Assembly (NCBI RefSeq): GCF_017301735.1
Contig: NZ_CP071090.1
Location: forward strand, 5,446,001 to 5,510,000
Length of the DNA stretch: 64,000 nucleotides
Reading direction: 5' to 3'
Origin: Pyxidicoccus parkwaysis
GTDB taxonomy: Bacteria > Myxococcota > Myxococcia > Myxococcales > Myxococcaceae
In this document: piece after piece, positions 60,849 through 64,000 of the stretch
How positions within the stretch are numbered: position 1 is the first letter of the stretch
Layout of the letters: every line of letters starts with the position of its first letter
Notes under the pieces: model-generated
Databases searched by the model: none
What the model saw: the letters and a program-made list of their open reading frames with translations, nothing else
What the model was told of the DNA's origin: nothing
Made by a program: the position numbers and the translations under genes

Positions 60849-61679
60849 ATGTGGGATTGGGTCCGCCAACTCGCGGAGTGGTCTCGAGAAGATGCGCCCT
60901 TCGCCGTCGCGACGGTGACGGCGTGCCAGGGCAGCGCCCCCGCCGAGCCCGGCGCGAAGCTGCTCGTGCGCGGTGATGGGACGTTCCACGGCACCGTGGG
61001 CGGCGGCCACCTGGAGCAGCTCGTGCTCGCGGATGCACGAGCGTGCCTGGAGAAGGGCGAGGCCCGCACGTACCGCTATCCGCTCGGCGCGAAGCTGGGC
61101 CAGTGCTGCGGCGGCGTGGTGGACGTCTTCGTGGAGCTCGTGAATCACGGCCCGCGCCTCTACCTCTTCGGCGCCGGACATGTGGGTCAGGCACTGTGCC
61201 GCACGCTGGAGGGCACGCCCTTCCGAATCCACCTCGTGGACGAGCGCCCCGAGTGGCTCAACGGCGAGCGCATCCCCGCGTCGGTGGTGCGCCACGACGA
61301 GCCATGGGACGCCTTCGCCTCCCGTGCCTCGTGGGACGCGCGCCGCACGTACGTGGCGGTGATGACGCACCGGCACGATTTGGACCAGGACATCATCGCG
61401 TACGCGGTGGAGAAGCCGGCCCGCTACCTGGGGCTCATCGGCAGCCGCACGAAGTGGGCCCGCTTCCGGCAGCGGCTGGAGGCCCGGGGCGTGGCCACGC
61501 GAAACATCGACCGGGTGCACTGCCCCATGGGCGTGCCCATCGGCGGCAAGTCGCCTCAGGAGGTCGCGGTGAGCATCGCCGCCGGCCTCCTCCAGGTGCA
61601 CCACGGCCTCAACGTTGACACCCACTCCGGGGAGTCGCTCCCGGAGCAGCCCCGCGTGCGCGGGGTTTCTGGAGAATGA
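60849..61679 (+). CDS. xdhC: XdhC-type molybdenum cofactor chaperone
   Basis: The protein has 276 residues. An N-terminal XdhC domain has GSAPAEPGAKLLV, GTVGGGHLE and KLGQCCGGVVDVF (paired Cys that holds the sulfurated cofactor). A Rossmann domain follows (RLYLFGAGHVGQALCRTL) and ends with GVPIGGKSPQEVAVSIAAGL. It loads sulfurated molybdenum cofactor into xanthine dehydrogenase, encoded directly downstream with overlapping stop and alternative start. Confidence 0.92.
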   Translation: MWDWVRQLAEWSREDAPFAVATVTACQGSAPAEPGAKLLVRGDGTFHGTVGGGHLEQLVLADARACLEKGEARTYRYPLGAKLGQCCGGVVDVFVELVNHGPRLYLFGAGHVGQALCRTLEGTPFRIHLVDERPEWLNGERIPASVVRHDEPWDAFASRASWDARRTYVAVMTHRHDLDQDIIAYAVEKPARYLGLIGSRTKWARFRQRLEARGVATRNIDRVHCPMGVPIGGKSPQEVAVSIAAGLLQVHHGLNVDTHSGESLPEQPRVRGVSGE

Positions 61680-61684
61680 GCACC

Positions 61685-64000
61685 ATGTTCGAGTTCCTGC
61701 TCAACGGCACGCCTGTCCGTGTCGACGACGTGTCCCCCAACACCACCCTGCTCGACTTCCTGCGCTCGCGCGGCGCGACGGGGACGAAGCAGGGCTGCGC
61801 GGAGGGTGACTGCGGCGCGTGCACCGTGGCCATGGTGGACCGCGACGCGAAGGGCCACCGGAGCCTGCGCGCCTTCAACGCGTGCATCGCCCTGCTCCCC
61901 ATGGTCGCCGGCCGCGAAATCGTCACGGTGGAGGGCGTGGGCCGGCGCGAGTCGCCCCACCCCGTGCAGCAGGCCATGGTGAAGCACTACGGCTCCCAGT
62001 GCGGCTTCTGCACGCCGGGCTTCATCGTCTCCATGGCGGAGGCGTACTCGCGCAAGGACGTCTGTACCCCCGAGGCCGTGGCGGACCAGCTCTGTGGAAA
62101 CATCTGCCGCTGCACCGGCTACCGCCCCATCCGCGACGCGATGATGGAGGCGCTCGCCACCCGTGACGCGGGCACCACGCACGAGCCGCTCCCGGGCGTC
62201 TCCCTCGGCGGCCCCGCCGCGCCGCTGCCCGAGCTGCGCTACGAGGCTCGCGGGCAGACCTTCCTGCGCCCCACGTCGTGGGAGGAGATGCTCGCGCTCA
62301 AGGCCGCGCACCCGGAGGCGGTCCTCGTGGCCGGCGCCACCGAGCTGGGCGTGGACATCACCAAGAAGGCAAAGCGCTACCCGTTCCTCGTCTCCACCGA
62401 GGGCATCCCGTCACTGCGAGCCATCCGCCGCGAGGCGGACGCGTGGTACGTGGGCGGCGCGGCGTCGCTCGTGGATTTGGAGGACGCGCTCGGCACGGAG
62501 CTGCCCGAGGTGACGAAGATGCTGAACGTCTTCGCCTCGCGGCAGATTCGCCAGCGGGCCACGCTGGCCGGCAACCTCGTGACGGCGTCGCCCATCGGCG
62601 ATATGGCGCCCGTGCTGCTCTCGCTGGACGCGAAGCTCGTCCTCGCCTCCGTGAAGGGCGAGCGCGAGGTGCCGCTCTCCGACTTCTTCCTCGCGTACCG
62701 GAAGACGGCGCTGCGTCCGGACGAAGTCGTGCGGCATATCGTCATTCCGCACGCATCCGTGCCCGCGGGCGGACGGCGGCTGTCGGACTCGTTCAAGGTG
62801 TCCAAGCGCCGCGAGCTGGACATCAGCATCGTCGCCGCCGGCTTCCGCGTAGAGCTGGATGGGAGTGGCGTGGTGCGGCTCGCGCGGCTGGCCTATGGCG
62901 GCGTGGCGGCCACGCCCGTGCGCGCGCGCCGCGCGGAGGACGCACTCACCGGGCAGCCGTGGACTCGCGAGACGGTGGCACGGGTGGTGTCCGTGCTGGC
63001 GGAGGAAATCAACCCCATCAGCGACCTGCGCGGCAGCGCGGAGTACCGGCGCGGACTGGTGGCGGGCCTGTTCGAGAAGTTCTTCTCCGGCGAGCGCAGC
63101 CCCTCGCTGGACGCCGCGCCGCGCTTCGCGCCGGGCGAGTCGGGAGCCCTCGCGGACTCGAGCCGGGAGCTGAGGCACGAGAGCGCGCTGGGCCACGTGA
63201 CGGGCAGCGCGCAGTACGTGGATGACCTCGCGCAGAAGCGGCCCATGCTGGAGGTGTGGCCGGTGTGCTCGCCGCACGCGCATGCGCGCATCCTCCGGCG
63301 AGACCCCATTGCCGCGCGGAAGATGCCCGGCGTGGTGGCGGTGCTGATGGCCGAGGACATCCCCGGCACGAACGACACCGGCCCCATCCGCCATGACGAG
63401 CCGCTGCTCGCCGACAGGGAGGTGCTCTTCCACGGACAGATGGTGGCTCTCGTCGTGGGCGAGTCCATCGACGCGTGCCGCGCCGCCGCGCGCGCCGTGG
63501 TGGTGGAGTACGAGCCCCTGCCCGCCATCCTCACCGTCGAGGACGCGATGGCGAAGGGCAGCTACCACACGGAGCCGCACGTCATCCGCCGGGGCGACGT
63601 GGACACGGCGCTGGCCGCGAGCCCCCACCGCCTCTCCGGCACGGTGTCCATCGGCGGCCAGGAGCACTTCTACCTGGAGACCCACGCCGCCTTCGCCGAG
63701 CGCGGTGACGACGGCGACGTCACCGTCACGTCCTCCACCCAGCACCCGTCCGAGGTGCAGGCCATCATCTCCCACGTGCTGGATTTGCCGCGCAGCCGCG
63801 TGGTGGTGCAGGCCCCGCGCATGGGCGGCGGCTTCGGCGGCAAGGAGACGCAGGGCAACGCCCCCGCGGCCCTCGTCGCGCTGGCCGCGTGGCACACAGG
63901 CCGCCCCGTGCGGTGGATGATGGACCGCGACGTGGACATGGCGCTCACCGGAAAGCGCCATCCGTTCCATGCCACCTTCGAGGTCGGCTTCGACAACCAG
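61685..64000 (+). CDS. Xanthine dehydrogenase, fused subunits (cut by window end)
   Basis: From ATG 61685 there are 772 codons open to the window edge. Domains in order: 2Fe-2S ferredoxin (CAEGDCGACTV, about 38-48), second 2Fe-2S (CGFCTPG and CRCTGYRP), FAD-binding domain (VLVAGATELGVDITKK; SRQIRQRATLAGNLVTASPI), and the molybdopterin domain (HESALGHVTGSAQYVDDL; GGGFGGKE). Bacteria usually split this enzyme into XdhA and XdhB; here all are on one chain as in eukaryotes. It oxidises hypoxanthine and xanthine to urate. GGAG ten bases upstream favours 61685; ATG 61676, overlapping the xdhC stop, adds three residues. Confidence 0.93.
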   Translation, partial: MFEFLLNGTPVRVDDVSPNTTLLDFLRSRGATGTKQGCAEGDCGACTVAMVDRDAKGHRSLRAFNACIALLPMVAGREIVTVEGVGRRESPHPVQQAMVKHYGSQCGFCTPGFIVSMAEAYSRKDVCTPEAVADQLCGNICRCTGYRPIRDAMMEALATRDAGTTHEPLPGVSLGGPAAPLPELRYEARGQTFLRPTSWEEMLALKAAHPEAVLVAGATELGVDITKKAKRYPFLVSTEGIPSLRAIRREADAWYVGGAASLVDLEDALGTELPEVTKMLNVFASRQIRQRATLAGNLVTASPIGDMAPVLLSLDAKLVLASVKGEREVPLSDFFLAYRKTALRPDEVVRHIVIPHASVPAGGRRLSDSFKVSKRRELDISIVAAGFRVELDGSGVVRLARLAYGGVAATPVRARRAEDALTGQPWTRETVARVVSVLAEEINPISDLRGSAEYRRGLVAGLFEKFFSGERSPSLDAAPRFAPGESGALADSSRELRHESALGHVTGSAQYVDDLAQKRPMLEVWPVCSPHAHARILRRDPIAARKMPGVVAVLMAEDIPGTNDTGPIRHDEPLLADREVLFHGQMVALVVGESIDACRAAARAVVVEYEPLPAILTVEDAMAKGSYHTEPHVIRRGDVDTALAASPHRLSGTVSIGGQEHFYLETHAAFAERGDDGDVTVTSSTQHPSEVQAIISHVLDLPRSRVVVQAPRMGGGFGGKETQGNAPAALVALAAWHTGRPVRWMMDRDVDMALTGKRHPFHATFEVGFDNQ

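Overview
The window is high-GC throughout and reads as a myxobacterial chromosome, most likely Myxococcaceae (Myxococcus, Corallococcus or Pyxidicoccus). This is inferred from the gene types: a Ser/Thr kinase with a long helical-repeat tail, an FHA-containing sigma-54 activator, many lipoproteins and several HExxH proteases with lectin-like tails. No taxonomic search was possible. There is no rRNA, intact tRNA or CRISPR array.

Layout. 1-11 kb: part of an MFS pump divergent from a LysR regulator; a secreted protein; a signalling group (FHA-type sigma-54 activator, Ig-like lipoprotein with a candidate sigma-54 promoter and tandem palindromes, kinase-TPR protein); a spinster-type MFS protein. 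10.7-22 kb is a scarred accessory zone: truncated IS3 and IS21 transposases, a kelch fragment, a 22-23 bp tandem repeat, a tRNA 3' relic, 263-bp direct repeats, and between them two zinc metalloproteases, an endonuclease/exonuclease-fold lipoprotein, an M20 amidohydrolase and a TRIC channel. 22-30 kb: secreted proteins (thermolysin-type and matrixin-lectin proteases, Spy-like lipoprotein, YcnI-like copper protein). 30-34.3 kb: PucR regulator divergent from a Baeyer-Villiger-type monooxygenase plus alpha/beta hydrolase, with paired palindromes between. 34.8-43.5 kb: a 1105-aa C45/phospholipase-B-like fusion, an XylR-type activator divergent from a P450 with a near-consensus sigma-54 promoter, a VOC protein and a hemolysin III protein.

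The most interesting region is 43.6-52.1 kb, minus strand. It looks like one RiPP-type operon that I do not recognise as a described class. A sigma-70-like promoter precedes a PqqD-like protein (recognition element), then nine consecutive tiny genes encode 30-33 residue peptides that share 22 N-terminal positions ending in CSCGGT and differ in an 8-11 residue tail. Next come a Lon-like (S16-fold) protein without ATPase, an MFS exporter, a DUF5916-type outer-membrane barrel, a SAM methyltransferase, a DUF692/MNIO iron oxygenase and a short partner-like protein. Several junctions overlap by ATGA. Hairpins sit 10-16 nt after the stops of five peptide genes. The parts fit precursor supply, recognition, Cys-centred oxidation, methylation, leader trimming and export, but chemistry and product are inference.

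52-64 kb is mostly housekeeping: menB, an exported-looking EutB-EutC fusion, nth, a DUF418 membrane protein, a lipoprotein, a spore-photoproduct-lyase-like radical SAM protein, xdhC and a fused xanthine dehydrogenase running off the end.
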